Shown: positions 1-8,595 of the stretch, piece by piece | Layout: each line of letters opens with the position of its first letter | How positions within the stretch are numbered: position 1 is the first letter of the stretch | Assembly (NCBI GenBank): GCA_025800125.1 | Contig: JAOXSF010000024.1 | Location: 1 to 42,699 of the forward strand | Length of the DNA: 42,699 nucleotides | From: Marinobacterium sp. | GTDB taxonomy: Bacteria > Pseudomonadota > Gammaproteobacteria > Pseudomonadales > Balneatricaceae | Direction of reading: 5' to 3' | Notes under the pieces: generated by a model | Seen by the model: the letters and a program-made list of their open reading frames with translations, nothing else | Told to the model about the DNA's origin: nothing | The model's database searches: none | Made by a program: the position numbers and the translations under genes

Positions 1-418
1 GATCAGCAGGAATATAAAGCATCCAGTCATCACCCTCTTTCATACGCATAAGCGCATGAGTCCAGCCACGAATCACCTTATTAACCTGAAAAGATGCAGG
101 TTCGCCTCGCTGCCAGGTGCTATCGAAAATGGTGCCGTCAATCAGTGAACCCTCATAATCTACCGTCACCGAATCCAGCGCCCCGGGCGTTGCGCCATGA
201 CCACTGCTAAGCACCTTGTACTGCACACCTCCAGGTAAAACCTGAATCCCTGAACGTGTTTCGTTCTCACGCAGAAACTGCTCGCCCTGCTGACGGTTCT
301 CATCATTCAGCGCTTTGGCAAGCGATGCCTGATGACGCAACTCCAGCTCAGTGTTATCACTGCAGCCAGCCAGACCGACACTGACGATCAGGCCCAGCAT
401 GATTGATCTGAAAATCAT
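1..418 (-). CDS. FKBP-type peptidyl-prolyl isomerase lipoprotein (partial)
   Basis: Reading leftwards from an ATG at 418, an open frame runs off the left edge, so only the first 139 residues are visible. Residues 1-19 form a lipoprotein signal with lipobox LAGC and the acylated Cys at 19, so the mature protein should be membrane-anchored, facing the periplasm. A polar, probably helical stretch follows (about 20-50). From about 54 the FKBP fold begins: GGVQYKVL, then VTVDYEGSLIDGTIFDST, then the VIRGWTHALMRMKEGDDW segment typical of FkpA/Mip-like cis-trans prolyl isomerases. A role in folding envelope proteins is inferred from the family. It is divergent from prc across a 462-nt gap. The remaining C-terminus lies outside the window. 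Confidence 0.9.
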   Translation of the reverse strand, partial: MIFRSIMLGLIVSVGLAGCSDNTELELRHQASLAKALNDENRQQGEQFLRENETRSGIQVLPGGVQYKVLSSGHGATPGALDSVTVDYEGSLIDGTIFDSTWQRGEPASFQVNKVIRGWTHALMRMKEGDDWMLYIPAD

Positions 419-880
419 TCTTCAATTCCAGCTTTCAATATCAACAATGGCGATCTGTCAAAAACCGCGCCTAACGTTGGTATTAATGTGTCATTACTAT
501 TAACTTACAAAGCAAACGGTTGATTTTACATCAGACGCCCGCATCTCTACACTCACCCAAAATGGCCAATCGGGCATCACGAACTCTTGCCGGAACTGGC
601 CGTACAATCGAGGGTCGAAAAGAAAGTCAGGCAAGCAGTAAAACTGCCATACAGTTGAATGATGACAGATCGCCTCTGTATTCATAACACCTGGTACTGC
701 AAAGCCTGAACCAGTTACCGGCCCACACACAGGAAAGGGCCAGAACAGACCGCAGGGACACAGGAAATGCCAGAGTATGCAAACCTGGCGAAATACACAT
801 CGTTACACCCCGGACATCTACAGGATGTAGCCGTGCTCTGCTTTTCAAGACGGAATTATAACGAGCTGTTGCTGATACTT
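419..880. other. Intergenic region between the FKBP gene and prc
   Basis: This 462-nt divergent gap should hold the promoters of both flanking genes. The prc frame is open back to 767, but those extra 38 codons encode no signal peptide, so they are taken as untranslated. A weak sigma70-like pair for prc, TTGAAT and TATTCA with 18 nt between, is visible around 655-684. I see no RNA gene or convincing small ORF. Confidence 0.4.
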
Positions 881-2962
881 ATGCTGAAAAACATCACACC
901 ACGCCTGTGCATTCTTGCACTTACCGGCCTCATGTCAGGCTTACCGCTGGCGGCGTCAGCAGCGCTGACTCTGGAACCAGAACCCATTCACAAACAGACA
1001 GCACTGGATGTTGTCACAGGCCTGCAAAATGGACATTATTCACGTAAAACACTGAATGACCAGCTTGCCAGCCAGTTGCTGGATGCCTATCTGACCGACC
1101 TGGATCCAAACCGGATCTACTTTACCCAGACTGACCTCAAACAGTTCGACAGCTTCCGCCATCAGCTGGATGACGATTACCAGCAAGGCAAGGTGAACCG
1201 GGCTTACGAGATCTACAACCGTTATCTGGCACTGGCTGAACAACACCTGAATTACAACATTAATCAGCTGGAACAGCACCTGAACAGCTTCAGATTTGAC
1301 CTTAACGACAGCCTCGATACTGATCGCAGTGATGATAGCTGGCCTGCAAATGAAATTGCACGTACAGAATTGTGGCGCAAAAGACTGAAAAGCTCACTAC
1401 TGAACCTGAAACTGGCAGACAAATCACTGCCAGATGCCGCAGAGACTTTGCTTAAGCGCTATCGCAGTCAGCATGACCGCCTGACACAGGTTAACAGCGA
1501 AGATGTTTTCCAGCGTTACACCAATGCCTTAACCGAGCTGTACGACCCCCATACACAGTATTTCTCCCCCCGCCGCTCAGAGAACTTTCAGATTAACATG
1601 AGCCTGTCCCTGGAAGGTATTGGCGCCGTACTGCAACGGGAAAACGAGTACACCAAAGTGGTTCGGCTGGTACCTGCAGGCCCAGCCGACAAAGGCGGCC
1701 AACTGAAACCTGCTGACCTGATTGTTGGCGTTGGCCAGGATGAAAAAGGCGAAATAGAAGACGTTGTTGGCTGGCGCCTGGACGAAGTAGTCGAACGTAT
1801 ACGCGGCCCCAAAGGCAGCACCGTCCGCCTGGAAGTCATTCCCGCCGATGCTGACGAAGGCAGCCCACGCAAAGTTATCAAAATTGTACGTAACCAGGTA
1901 AAACTGGAAGAACAGGCTGCTCAGAAGAAGGTTATTGACCTTAACTATCTGGGGCAAGATTTCAAACTGGGTGTGATTGAAGTTCCGACATTCTATATTG
2001 ATTTTGCCGCACTTCAACGTGGTGATGAAGATTACAAAAGTACGACCCGTGATGTTGCCCGCCTGATTGACGAGCTGAAAAAAGAGAAGATTAACGGCCT
2101 GGTTATAGACCTGCGTAACAATGGTGGCGGCTCATTACGCGAAGCTAATGAGATGGTCGGCCTGTTTATTAACCGTGGGCCAACAGTCCAGATTCAGGAT
2201 GTTAATGGCCGCATAGATATCCTGGGAGATCGTGACCGTAACATCGCCTATACCGGCCCTGTTGCGGTACTGGTTAATCGACTGTCGGCATCTGCCTCAG
2301 AAATTTTTGCCGGTGCTATGCAGGATTATCAGCGTGCAATTGTCGTGGGCGGTCAGACTTTTGGTAAAGGTACAGTGCAAGCATTGCAACCACTGGATCA
2401 TGGACAACTCAAGCTGACCCATGCCAAATTTTATCGCATCTCCGGTGAAAGCACTCAGCACAAAGGCGTTGTTCCTGATATAAGCTTCCCAACCTTGTAC
2501 GACAAGGAAAAAATTGGCGAAAGTGCACTGGACGGCGCTCTGCCATGGGATAAAGTTCGCCCGGTACGCCATGGCGAATTTATCGGTTTCCAACCATTCC
2601 TGGATCAGCTTCAAACACGCCATGAACAACGCACCCATGACAACCCTGACTTCGCTTTCATGCGTGAACAGGTCGCCCGACTGGATGCTTTACGTGGAGA
2701 TACAACCATGTCTCTCAATGAGCAGACCTTGAAGCAGGAACGAGATGAAACCGAAGCATGGCAGCTAGCCGCTGAAAACCGCCGTCGTCTGGCAAAAAAT
2801 CAACCGGAGATCAGCAAACTATCTGAACTGGATAGTGAGCGTGAAAAGGATCCACAAGGACGACCAGTCAGCCCCGAATCTGAAGCCATTGTCACCGAAA
2901 CCGGTTATATTCTGATGGATATGGTGCAGCTGACTCTGAAGTATGCAGCAGCGCGAAAGTAA
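881..2962 (+). CDS. prc: Carboxy-terminal processing (tail-specific) protease Prc
   Basis: Periplasmic S41-family serine protease that trims the C-termini of envelope proteins and degrades tagged ones. The frame is open from 767, but the ATG at 881 is chosen because it starts a clean signal peptide (MLKNITPRL, hydrophobic core, AASA cleavage region). This gives 693 residues, close to the 682 of E. coli Prc. After an N-terminal helical domain comes a PDZ domain (about 235-325, with GIGAVLQ and the GADKGG-like PAGPADKGGQL), then the protease core with LVIDLRNNGGGSL. The catalytic dyad is visible as the serine in the SASASEIF stretch (about Ser471) and the lysine of TFGKGTVQ (Lys496). Their spacing of 25 matches the E. 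coli enzyme. A C-terminal Prc-specific helical region follows. The next gene begins 114 nt downstream. Confidence 0.95.
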   Translation: MLKNITPRLCILALTGLMSGLPLAASAALTLEPEPIHKQTALDVVTGLQNGHYSRKTLNDQLASQLLDAYLTDLDPNRIYFTQTDLKQFDSFRHQLDDDYQQGKVNRAYEIYNRYLALAEQHLNYNINQLEQHLNSFRFDLNDSLDTDRSDDSWPANEIARTELWRKRLKSSLLNLKLADKSLPDAAETLLKRYRSQHDRLTQVNSEDVFQRYTNALTELYDPHTQYFSPRRSENFQINMSLSLEGIGAVLQRENEYTKVVRLVPAGPADKGGQLKPADLIVGVGQDEKGEIEDVVGWRLDEVVERIRGPKGSTVRLEVIPADADEGSPRKVIKIVRNQVKLEEQAAQKKVIDLNYLGQDFKLGVIEVPTFYIDFAALQRGDEDYKSTTRDVARLIDELKKEKINGLVIDLRNNGGGSLREANEMVGLFINRGPTVQIQDVNGRIDILGDRDRNIAYTGPVAVLVNRLSASASEIFAGAMQDYQRAIVVGGQTFGKGTVQALQPLDHGQLKLTHAKFYRISGESTQHKGVVPDISFPTLYDKEKIGESALDGALPWDKVRPVRHGEFIGFQPFLDQLQTRHEQRTHDNPDFAFMREQVARLDALRGDTTMSLNEQTLKQERDETEAWQLAAENRRRLAKNQPEISKLSELDSEREKDPQGRPVSPESEAIVTETGYILMDMVQLTLKYAAARK

Positions 2963-2975
2963 CTTATCATCTATA

Positions 2976-3020
2976 GCTTTGCTGGCTGGCGCCCTTGCTG
3001 GTGAGCCAAGCCAGCAAAGC
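2976..3020 (+). other. Intercistronic hairpin after prc
   Basis: A perfect 12-bp inverted repeat (GCTTTGCTGGCT at 2976-2987, complement at 3009-3020) encloses a 21-nt loop that can add three more pairs. No T-run follows, so it is more likely a processing or stabilising hairpin than a strong terminator. It starts 13 nt after the prc stop. Confidence 0.6.
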
Positions 3021-3076
3021 CAGGTGTGTAAAACAACCTGCACGAAACTGACCGCTGAGAAAAAGGAAAGGTACCT

Positions 3077-3850
3077 GTGCGCAATATAGTAATAGGCGTG
3101 ATAGCTCTGCTGATTATCGGACTGCTGGGAGCAGGCGGATACTTCTTTGCATACCCTCTTCTGAAAGAACAGGCCGAAGCCAACAGCAAAGAGTTTGAAG
3201 GTACCGGCGCAGTACTGATGACTAATGAAATCTATCAGGAAACCCAGGGCACACTGGGGGCAAAACAGGTACCAGCCACATTTGCGGAAGATGTTCTCAG
3301 CCCCTCGCAACGGGTCATCAAGGGTTTGAAAGAAGACCGTGAAGAACTGATTCTGGATCAGAAAAAGCTTGAACGTCGCATTGATGAACTGAAAGTCGAA
3401 ATTCAGAACCTGGAAGAATACAAAGCGACTAATGAACGCTTCGCACCCCTCAATGCTGTTGAAGAGAAAGCCATCGTTGAAAGCCTGGTTAAACGCTTCC
3501 TGATTGACGATGAAGATGCTGTTCGTTTCAGCAATATGCAAATTGAAATTATGGGTGCCAGCGCAGCGAACGAATACAGCACATTTACTGGCCGTAACCG
3601 CCTGATTCTAACCGATGAAGAACGCGTTAAAATGGTACGGGAACACCTGCTGCCATTTGCATTCTGTGTTGGTGACGGGGTTGATATTGCTGCAAATAAC
3701 AACCGCGAACTACGTGCCGTGTCTTACCTCGTACGCTCCGGCGATAATAGCCAGATTACCCCAATTCTGTTGCAAGACCTTAATGCAGTGATGAAACCCT
3801 GCCGTACCGAGTTGTTTGCCAGCCTGAGCACCACTCTGGACAAAGGCTAG
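3077..3850 (+). CDS. Membrane-anchored coiled-coil protein, function unknown
   Basis: A 257-residue protein I cannot assign to a named family. It starts at a GTG (3077) preceded five bases upstream by a good ribosome site (AAGGAAAGG, 3063-3071); no ATG is better placed. Residues 4-26 are one hydrophobic membrane segment rich in Gly, Ile and Leu. Residues about 80-115 are strongly charged and heptad-like (KEDREELILDQKKLERRIDELK), indicating a coiled coil. The C-terminal part (about 125-257) looks globular, with two cysteines that could form a disulfide if it is periplasmic (CVGDG and KPCRTE). An N-in topology with a periplasmic body is the likeliest reading. It follows prc in the same direction and may be co-transcribed with it, suggesting but not proving an envelope role. 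Confidence 0.75.
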   Translation: MRNIVIGVIALLIIGLLGAGGYFFAYPLLKEQAEANSKEFEGTGAVLMTNEIYQETQGTLGAKQVPATFAEDVLSPSQRVIKGLKEDREELILDQKKLERRIDELKVEIQNLEEYKATNERFAPLNAVEEKAIVESLVKRFLIDDEDAVRFSNMQIEIMGASAANEYSTFTGRNRLILTDEERVKMVREHLLPFAFCVGDGVDIAANNNRELRAVSYLVRSGDNSQITPILLQDLNAVMKPCRTELFASLSTTLDKG

Positions 3851-3940
3851 CGACGATCAGCACAGCACTTGCTGCCAGAAACACCAGGTTCAGCAGGTAA
3901 TTACTGCAACTTAGCGCTGTCTTTTAGGTCTCTAGTTGCG

Positions 3941-3946
3941 TATAAT
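3941..3946 (+). promoter_or_regulatory. -10 element of the rpsA promoter
   Basis: A perfect TATAAT box lies about 140 nt upstream of the rpsA start codon. The region 17-18 nt upstream (around 3918-3924) matches the -35 consensus only poorly. Its placement in the gap after the coiled-coil gene indicates that S1 is transcribed from its own promoter here. Confidence 0.6.
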
Positions 3947-3968
3947 CCGCGCACTCTGAATTTTTCCC

Positions 3969-4064
3969 CTCAGATTCCTTGCCGACAGTGGTAATCTGAG
4001 TTCTGACTACTTAACAGACCCTGATGATCGGCACATCAGGTTACGCGGCCATTTCCTCTGGCCG
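3969..4064 (+). promoter_or_regulatory. Structured rpsA leader with three successive hairpins
   Basis: Three inverted repeats follow one another in the 5' leader: CTCAGATT/AATCTGAG (3969-4000), CCTGATG/CATCAGG (4020-4040) and CGGCC/GGCCG (4046-4064). The ribosome site (AGGA at about 4072-4075) lies just after the third. Gammaproteobacterial rpsA leaders are known to fold into consecutive hairpins that allow strong translation with a weak Shine-Dalgarno and autogenous repression by S1. This layout fits, but function here is inferred. Confidence 0.6.
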
Positions 4065-4082
4065 TAGCTATAGGACATTTAC

Positions 4083-5765
4083 ATGAGCGAAAGCTTTGCT
4101 GAACTGTTTGAAGAATCCCTCCAGAACGTAGACATGACTCCAGGCACCCTGATCATGGGTGAAGTTGTCGACATCGACAGCGACTGGGTTACTGTAAACG
4201 CTGGTCTGAAATCCGAAGCCGTTATTCCACGCGCTCAGTTCCTGAACGACGCTAACGAGCTGGAAATTCAGGTAGGTGATGAGGTTAAAGTTGCACTGGA
4301 AGCTGTAGAAGATGGCTTCGGTGAGACTCGCCTGTCTCGCGACAAAGCCAAGCGCGCTGAAGCCTGGGAAGTTCTCAAGCAGAAATTCGACGATGAAGAA
4401 GTTGTTAAAGGCTTCATCAGCGGTAAGGTCAAAGGCGGCTTCACTGTCAGCATCAACAACATCCAGGGCTTCCTGCCAGGTTCTCTGGTTGACGTTCGCC
4501 CAGTACGCGACGTTGATCACCTGGAAGGCAAAGAGCTGGAATTCAAACTGATCAAGCTCGATCCTAAGCGCAACAACGTTGTTGTTTCCCGCCGCGCAGT
4601 GCTGCAGGAAGCAAACAGTGCACAGCGTGAAGAACTGCTGGGCTCTCTGGAAGAAGGCCAGGTTGTTAAGGGTTACGTTAAGAACCTGACCAACTATGGT
4701 GCATTCATCGACCTGGGCGGCGTAGACGGCCTGTTGCACATCACCGACATGGCGTGGAAGCGTATCTCTCACCCATCCGAGATGCTGAACCCTGGCGACG
4801 AAATCTCCGTGAAGATCATCAAGTTCGACAAGGAAACTGGCCGCATCTCCCTGGGTCTGAAACAGCTGTCCGAAGACCCATGGTCTGCAATCAAACAGCG
4901 CTACCCTGCTGGCACTAAAGTACAGGCTCGCGTAACTAACCTGACTGATTACGGCTGCTTCGCGTCTATCGAAGACGGTGTTGAAGGTCTGGTACACGTT
5001 TCCGAAATGTCCTGGACTAACAAAAACATCCACCCATCCAAAGTCGTTCAGATTGGCGACGAAGTTGAAGTGATGATCCTGGATGTTGACGAAGAGCGTC
5101 GTCGTATTTCCCTGGGTATCAAGCAGTGCACTGGTAACCCATGGGTAACTTTCGCTGAGAAATTCGCGGCGAACGACAAAGTTGTTGGTACTATCAAAAC
5201 CATCACCGACTTCGGCATCTTCGTTGGTCTGGAAAACGATCTGGACGGCCTGGTGCACATGTCTGACATCACATGGGAAGCTGATTCTGAAGCTGCTCTG
5301 CGTCAGTACAAGAAAGGCGAAGAAGTTGAAGCCGTTATCCTGTCTATCGATGCAGAGAAAGAGCGTATCTCTCTGGGTATCAAGCAGCTGGAAAACGATC
5401 CATTCGCTGAGTACGTAACTGCTAACGAAAAAGGCTCTATCGTAACTGGTAAAGTTATCGCTGTTGACGCGCGCGCGGCAACTGTAGAGCTGGCTGAAGG
5501 CATCGAAGCGACTCTGAAAGCTTCCGAAATCGCTGCTGAGCGTACAGAAGATGCGTCTACTGTACTGAGCGTTGGTGACGAAGTTGAAGCCAAGATCACT
5601 GGTGTTGATCGTCGTAACCGCTCTATCAACCTGTCCATCCGTGCGAAGGATCAGGCTGAAGAGAAAGCAGCCCTGAATGCTGTTCGCAACCAGGAAGTTG
5701 AGACTAAAGGCCCGACTACTATCGGTGACCTGATCAAGGCTCAGATGGCTAACCAGAAAGGTTAA
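4083..5765 (+). CDS. rpsA: 30S ribosomal protein S1
   Basis: Encodes 560 residues (E. coli S1 has 557). S1 binds mRNA on the 30S subunit and helps unfold and dock leaders. Six S1/OB-fold repeats can be followed, with recurring signatures such as [25 protein letters not shown], the [19 protein letters not shown] element and the similar ends of later repeats. The N-terminus ([13 protein letters not shown]) is the ribosome-binding form seen in Proteobacteria. Codon choice is strongly biased (GGT, CTG, AAC, CGT), as in highly expressed genes, so this is the working copy. It has its own promoter and terminator. The usual partners cmk (upstream) and ihfB (downstream) are absent; its neighbours are a coiled-coil membrane protein and a DEAD-box helicase. 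Confidence 0.97.
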   Translation: MSESFAELFEESLQNVDMTPGTLIMGEVVDIDSDWVTVNAGLKSEAVIPRAQFLNDANELEIQVGDEVKVALEAVEDGFGETRLSRDKAKRAEAWEVLKQKFDDEEVVKGFISGKVKGGFTVSINNIQGFLPGSLVDVRPVRDVDHLEGKELEFKLIKLDPKRNNVVVSRRAVLQEANSAQREELLGSLEEGQVVKGYVKNLTNYGAFIDLGGVDGLLHITDMAWKRISHPSEMLNPGDEISVKIIKFDKETGRISLGLKQLSEDPWSAIKQRYPAGTKVQARVTNLTDYGCFASIEDGVEGLVHVSEMSWTNKNIHPSKVVQIGDEVEVMILDVDEERRRISLGIKQCTGNPWVTFAEKFAANDKVVGTIKTITDFGIFVGLENDLDGLVHMSDITWEADSEAALRQYKKGEEVEAVILSIDAEKERISLGIKQLENDPFAEYVTANEKGSIVTGKVIAVDARAATVELAEGIEATLKASEIAAERTEDASTVLSVGDEVEAKITGVDRRNRSINLSIRAKDQAEEKAALNAVRNQEVETKGPTTIGDLIKAQMANQKG

Positions 5766-5790
5766 TTCCTGACTGGCCATCACTGGCAAT

Positions 5791-5819
5791 AAAAAAGGAG
5801 CGCATTGCGCTCCTTTTTT
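5791..5819 (+). terminator. Rho-independent terminator of rpsA
   Basis: A perfect 7-bp GC-rich stem (GGAGCGC/GCGCTCC, 3-nt loop, 5797-5813) is flanked by A6 and T6, 25 nt after the S1 stop. The A and T tracts on both sides let it act in both directions, serving also the convergent helicase gene. Confidence 0.9.
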
Positions 5820-5914
5820 GTCTCTACTACCTGTACAAAAATAGCCGCTAGTGCAGTTTCGATGGCGGAATCATCGTTAACAGAGAGTAGCTCCGGCAAC
5901 AAACCAACAGAAAC

Positions 5915-7249
5915 TCAGGATGGCTTTTTCTTACGCAGCGGCATAAAGCCCTGTTCACCAGCATCAGCTGGTTTCTTGCGCACTCGACCAGCAGCGCCAG
6001 ATTTACCTTTAGCCTTCGGCTTGAATGACTTATCACCCTCTATATGTTTCTTGCCAGTCGATTTTTTCGCATCAGGTTTTACCGGTTTTTTCGGTTTTAT
6101 ACCTTTAAACTTACCTGCCAAACCTTCCAGCACACTAAAGCTGATGCTCTGATGCAGGAAGTTTTCAATACGCTTAAAGCTCTGCCAGTCTTTAGGCCCC
6201 ACCAGAGAAATCGCATCACCTTTGGACCCCGCTCGGCCAGTACGTCCGATACGGTGAACATACTCCTCGGTATGGCGCGGCATATCAAAGTTGAAAACAT
6301 GGGATACATTCACCAGGTCCAGACCACGGGACGCCACATCAGTAGTAATCAACAGCTGCTGACGACCACGGCTGAACTCATCCATAATACGGTTACGCTC
6401 AACCTGATTCATTTCGCCATTCAGCGCCACAGTGGTGTGGCCCTGCTGCTCCAGCAATTCGGCAAGACGGTCTGTATCTGCGCGGGTTGCTGTGAAGATA
6501 ATCGCCTGGCGTGGCTGCTCCTGTTTCAACAGTTCGACCAGCTGCGCCTGTTTGTGATCCAGATGGTCACTGAAGTAGAAGCGCTGAGTAATATCCACAT
6601 GCTCTTCATTGGCAGCCCCGACTGCGATACGCTGCGGCGCTTTCAGTAACTCACCAGCCAACACATTCATTTCAGCATGATCCAGCGTCGCCGAAAACAG
6701 CAACGTCTGACGGCGCCGGTGACTGGCTGCTGCGTTAATCTGGCGCAACTGGTCAGCAAACCCAAGATCCAGCATACGGTCAGCTTCATCCAGAATCAGT
6801 GTTTCCAACCCTTCCAGATAAAAACTGCGCTCATCCAGATGGTTAACCAGACGGCCCGGTGTTGCGATGATCACATCCGGGTTTTTTCGTAGCAGCTTTG
6901 TCTGGTCATTAAAGTTTTCACCACCAAGAATTCGAGCCGTGGTAACACGGGTACCCGTTACCAACGCCCGCAATTGCGCATACACCTGATTCGCCAGCTC
7001 ACGGGTTGGCGTCAGCACCAGAATACGTGGGTCCTGACGACTGAGCGCCTTATTGCGCATCAGACGGTGCATGGCAGGAAGCAGGAAGGCTAGTGTCTTG
7101 CCCGAACCGGTTTTTGACGATGCAATCAGATCCTGCCCCAATACCGCAGCAGGAATAGCACGTCGCTGAATTTCGGTCGGTTCAGTCAGATCCAGATGGG
7201 TGATGCTTTTCAGCAAACGGGTATCAAGCCCCAGGCTATCAAACGACAA
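5915..7249 (-). CDS. DEAD-box ATP-dependent RNA helicase (SrmB-like)
   Basis: A 444-residue RNA helicase, the same length as E. coli SrmB, which assists 50S ribosome assembly. The start is placed at a TTG (7249) rather than the upstream ATG at 7288: GGAG stands 7 nt before the TTG, and the frame then begins MSFDSLGLD, the usual N-terminus of the family, whereas the longer start adds 13 non-conserved residues. Motifs in order: Q-motif (PTEIQRRAIP), Walker A SSKTGSGKT (44-52), PTRELA, GG, TPGR, DEAD in LILDEADRMLD, SAT, then the C-terminal RecA domain with IIFTATRADTD, TTDVASRGLD and HRIGRTGRAG. The tail (about 385-444) is very rich in Lys and Arg, a likely RNA-binding extension. The gene is convergent with rpsA. 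Assignment to SrmB rather than a sister RhlE-type helicase is not certain. Confidence 0.93.
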   Translation of the reverse strand: MSFDSLGLDTRLLKSITHLDLTEPTEIQRRAIPAAVLGQDLIASSKTGSGKTLAFLLPAMHRLMRNKALSRQDPRILVLTPTRELANQVYAQLRALVTGTRVTTARILGGENFNDQTKLLRKNPDVIIATPGRLVNHLDERSFYLEGLETLILDEADRMLDLGFADQLRQINAAASHRRRQTLLFSATLDHAEMNVLAGELLKAPQRIAVGAANEEHVDITQRFYFSDHLDHKQAQLVELLKQEQPRQAIIFTATRADTDRLAELLEQQGHTTVALNGEMNQVERNRIMDEFSRGRQQLLITTDVASRGLDLVNVSHVFNFDMPRHTEEYVHRIGRTGRAGSKGDAISLVGPKDWQSFKRIENFLHQSISFSVLEGLAGKFKGIKPKKPVKPDAKKSTGKKHIEGDKSFKPKAKGKSGAAGRVRKKPADAGEQGFMPLRKKKPS

Positions 7250-7455
7250 GGTATGACTCCAGAAATTGCCGCTGCAGCAGAAAGGCACAGCGGCATTACA
7301 TATCAGTTAAGCCAATATTCTACCTGTTTTGACACAATCTGCCCGAAATTCCACAACATTTCCTCGTGCTATTAGCGCAGTCGTCAGCACTGACTATACT
7401 GGCATAAAACCCCTCCACTCTGGTCTGCACAGACCTCGGTTAACAGAGCCTCTTC

Positions 7456-8430
7456 ATGCGAAATAACGCCCCATGGTTACTCAGCCCAGAACAGCAGATC
7501 ACTCCCTTATGCCGCTGGCAGCGAGCACTGGATCTGATAACCCGGCTATTTCACACTCCCACCGGCCTGATTGTGCAGCACTACGCACAGCAGAATCAGG
7601 TGGTCAGCGCAGCCAGCCACCCGAGCTGTCCTTACAGGGCGGGCGTCTCGATTGCTGCCGCAACCAAGCAATTCAGTTGCCGGGTACTGGCCAGCCCACA
7701 GTCACTTTACTACCCAAATAAAGCTCAGCAACCCGACTGGTTGCAGCAACATTGCCGAGACACGCCCCTCTTTACCTCCTGGTTGGGTACAGCACTGTAC
7801 TGGCCGGATGGACAACCATTCGGCACTTTGTGCCTGCTTGACCATACTCCCACACTGTATAACGACACTTTGCTGGCGCTGCTGGCATATCAGAGAGACA
7901 GCCTGCAAAATGACCTGCTACTATTGCAACAATATGACCAGACCCGTCAGCTGGCCTGCCGTGATCACCAAACCGGCCTGACTAACCTGCAAGGTTTTCT
8001 GGTGCTGGCGGAACACCGCGCTCAACTGGCCCTTCAAAACCATGAAACATTAGGCTTGCTATATATTGAACTGGATGGCATCAAACCAGCAGCTAACCTT
8101 GCTGACAGTCTGCAACCAACTCTGAGTCCACAGCAACAGGTTGATAGCGTACTGAAAGTCGTCGCCAAGGCTCTGCGCCAGCATATCCGTGAACGTGACC
8201 TCGTCGCACGCGTCACGGCGGACGGCTTTGTAATTCTGATCAGTCTACGCCAGCCCGATTCCTTGACCTGTATTGGCCAACGCATTCTCAGCACACCACT
8301 ACCCCACCATTACCAGCTGCGCTACCACAGCATGGTAGTACAACAACTGCGTACCGAGCCCAGACTCTGGCTTGCACAGCTACAACAACAAGCAAAAACC
8401 TCGACACCCTCAACAGTCATTGACCTCTGA
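7456..8430 (+). CDS. GAF domain protein with degenerate GGDEF domain
   Basis: 324 residues. The N-terminal half resembles a GAF sensor domain, ending in TALYWPDGQPFGTLCLLD (about 110-132). The C-terminal half has a diguanylate-cyclase fold beginning at RQLACRDHQTGLTNLQGF. Its active-site loop reads TADGF (254-258) instead of GGDEF, so c-di-GMP synthesis is unlikely. The upstream RxxD inhibitory-site motif is kept (RERD, 245-248) at the normal five-residue spacing, so it may bind c-di-GMP as an effector. That is inference from the family. The protein is unusually Gln- and Leu-rich. It stands alone between the helicase (divergent) and the chemoreceptor gene (convergent). Confidence 0.8.
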   Translation: MRNNAPWLLSPEQQITPLCRWQRALDLITRLFHTPTGLIVQHYAQQNQVVSAASHPSCPYRAGVSIAAATKQFSCRVLASPQSLYYPNKAQQPDWLQQHCRDTPLFTSWLGTALYWPDGQPFGTLCLLDHTPTLYNDTLLALLAYQRDSLQNDLLLLQQYDQTRQLACRDHQTGLTNLQGFLVLAEHRAQLALQNHETLGLLYIELDGIKPAANLADSLQPTLSPQQQVDSVLKVVAKALRQHIRERDLVARVTADGFVILISLRQPDSLTCIGQRILSTPLPHHYQLRYHSMVVQQLRTEPRLWLAQLQQQAKTSTPSTVIDL

Positions 8431-8494
8431 ACACACCATAAAAGCCAACCAGGCAATAAAAGTCACAAACAGCCATCCATCTGATAACCAACAT

Positions 8495-8528
8495 AAAAAA
8501 ACCCGCCACCTGAAACAGGCAACGGGTT
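8495..8528 (-). terminator. Rho-independent terminator of the chemoreceptor gene
   Basis: Read on the minus strand, AACCCG and GCCTG pair with CAGGT and CGGGTT to form a stem interrupted by a two-base internal loop (8500-8528), followed by a run of seven T (8495-8501). It lies about 70 nt downstream of the receptor stop codon. Confidence 0.8.
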
Positions 8529-8595
8529 CAGAACGTCAGGCTGTGTTCTGGCTTCAGAAACACTTATCCAACGGCTATTTCAACCTGGCTATATA

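Noticed and set aside
4068-5789. Long open frame of 573 codons antisense to rpsA
   Set aside because: It mirrors a highly codon-biased gene; the protein is low in charge variety and has no family motif. S1 on the other strand is certain.
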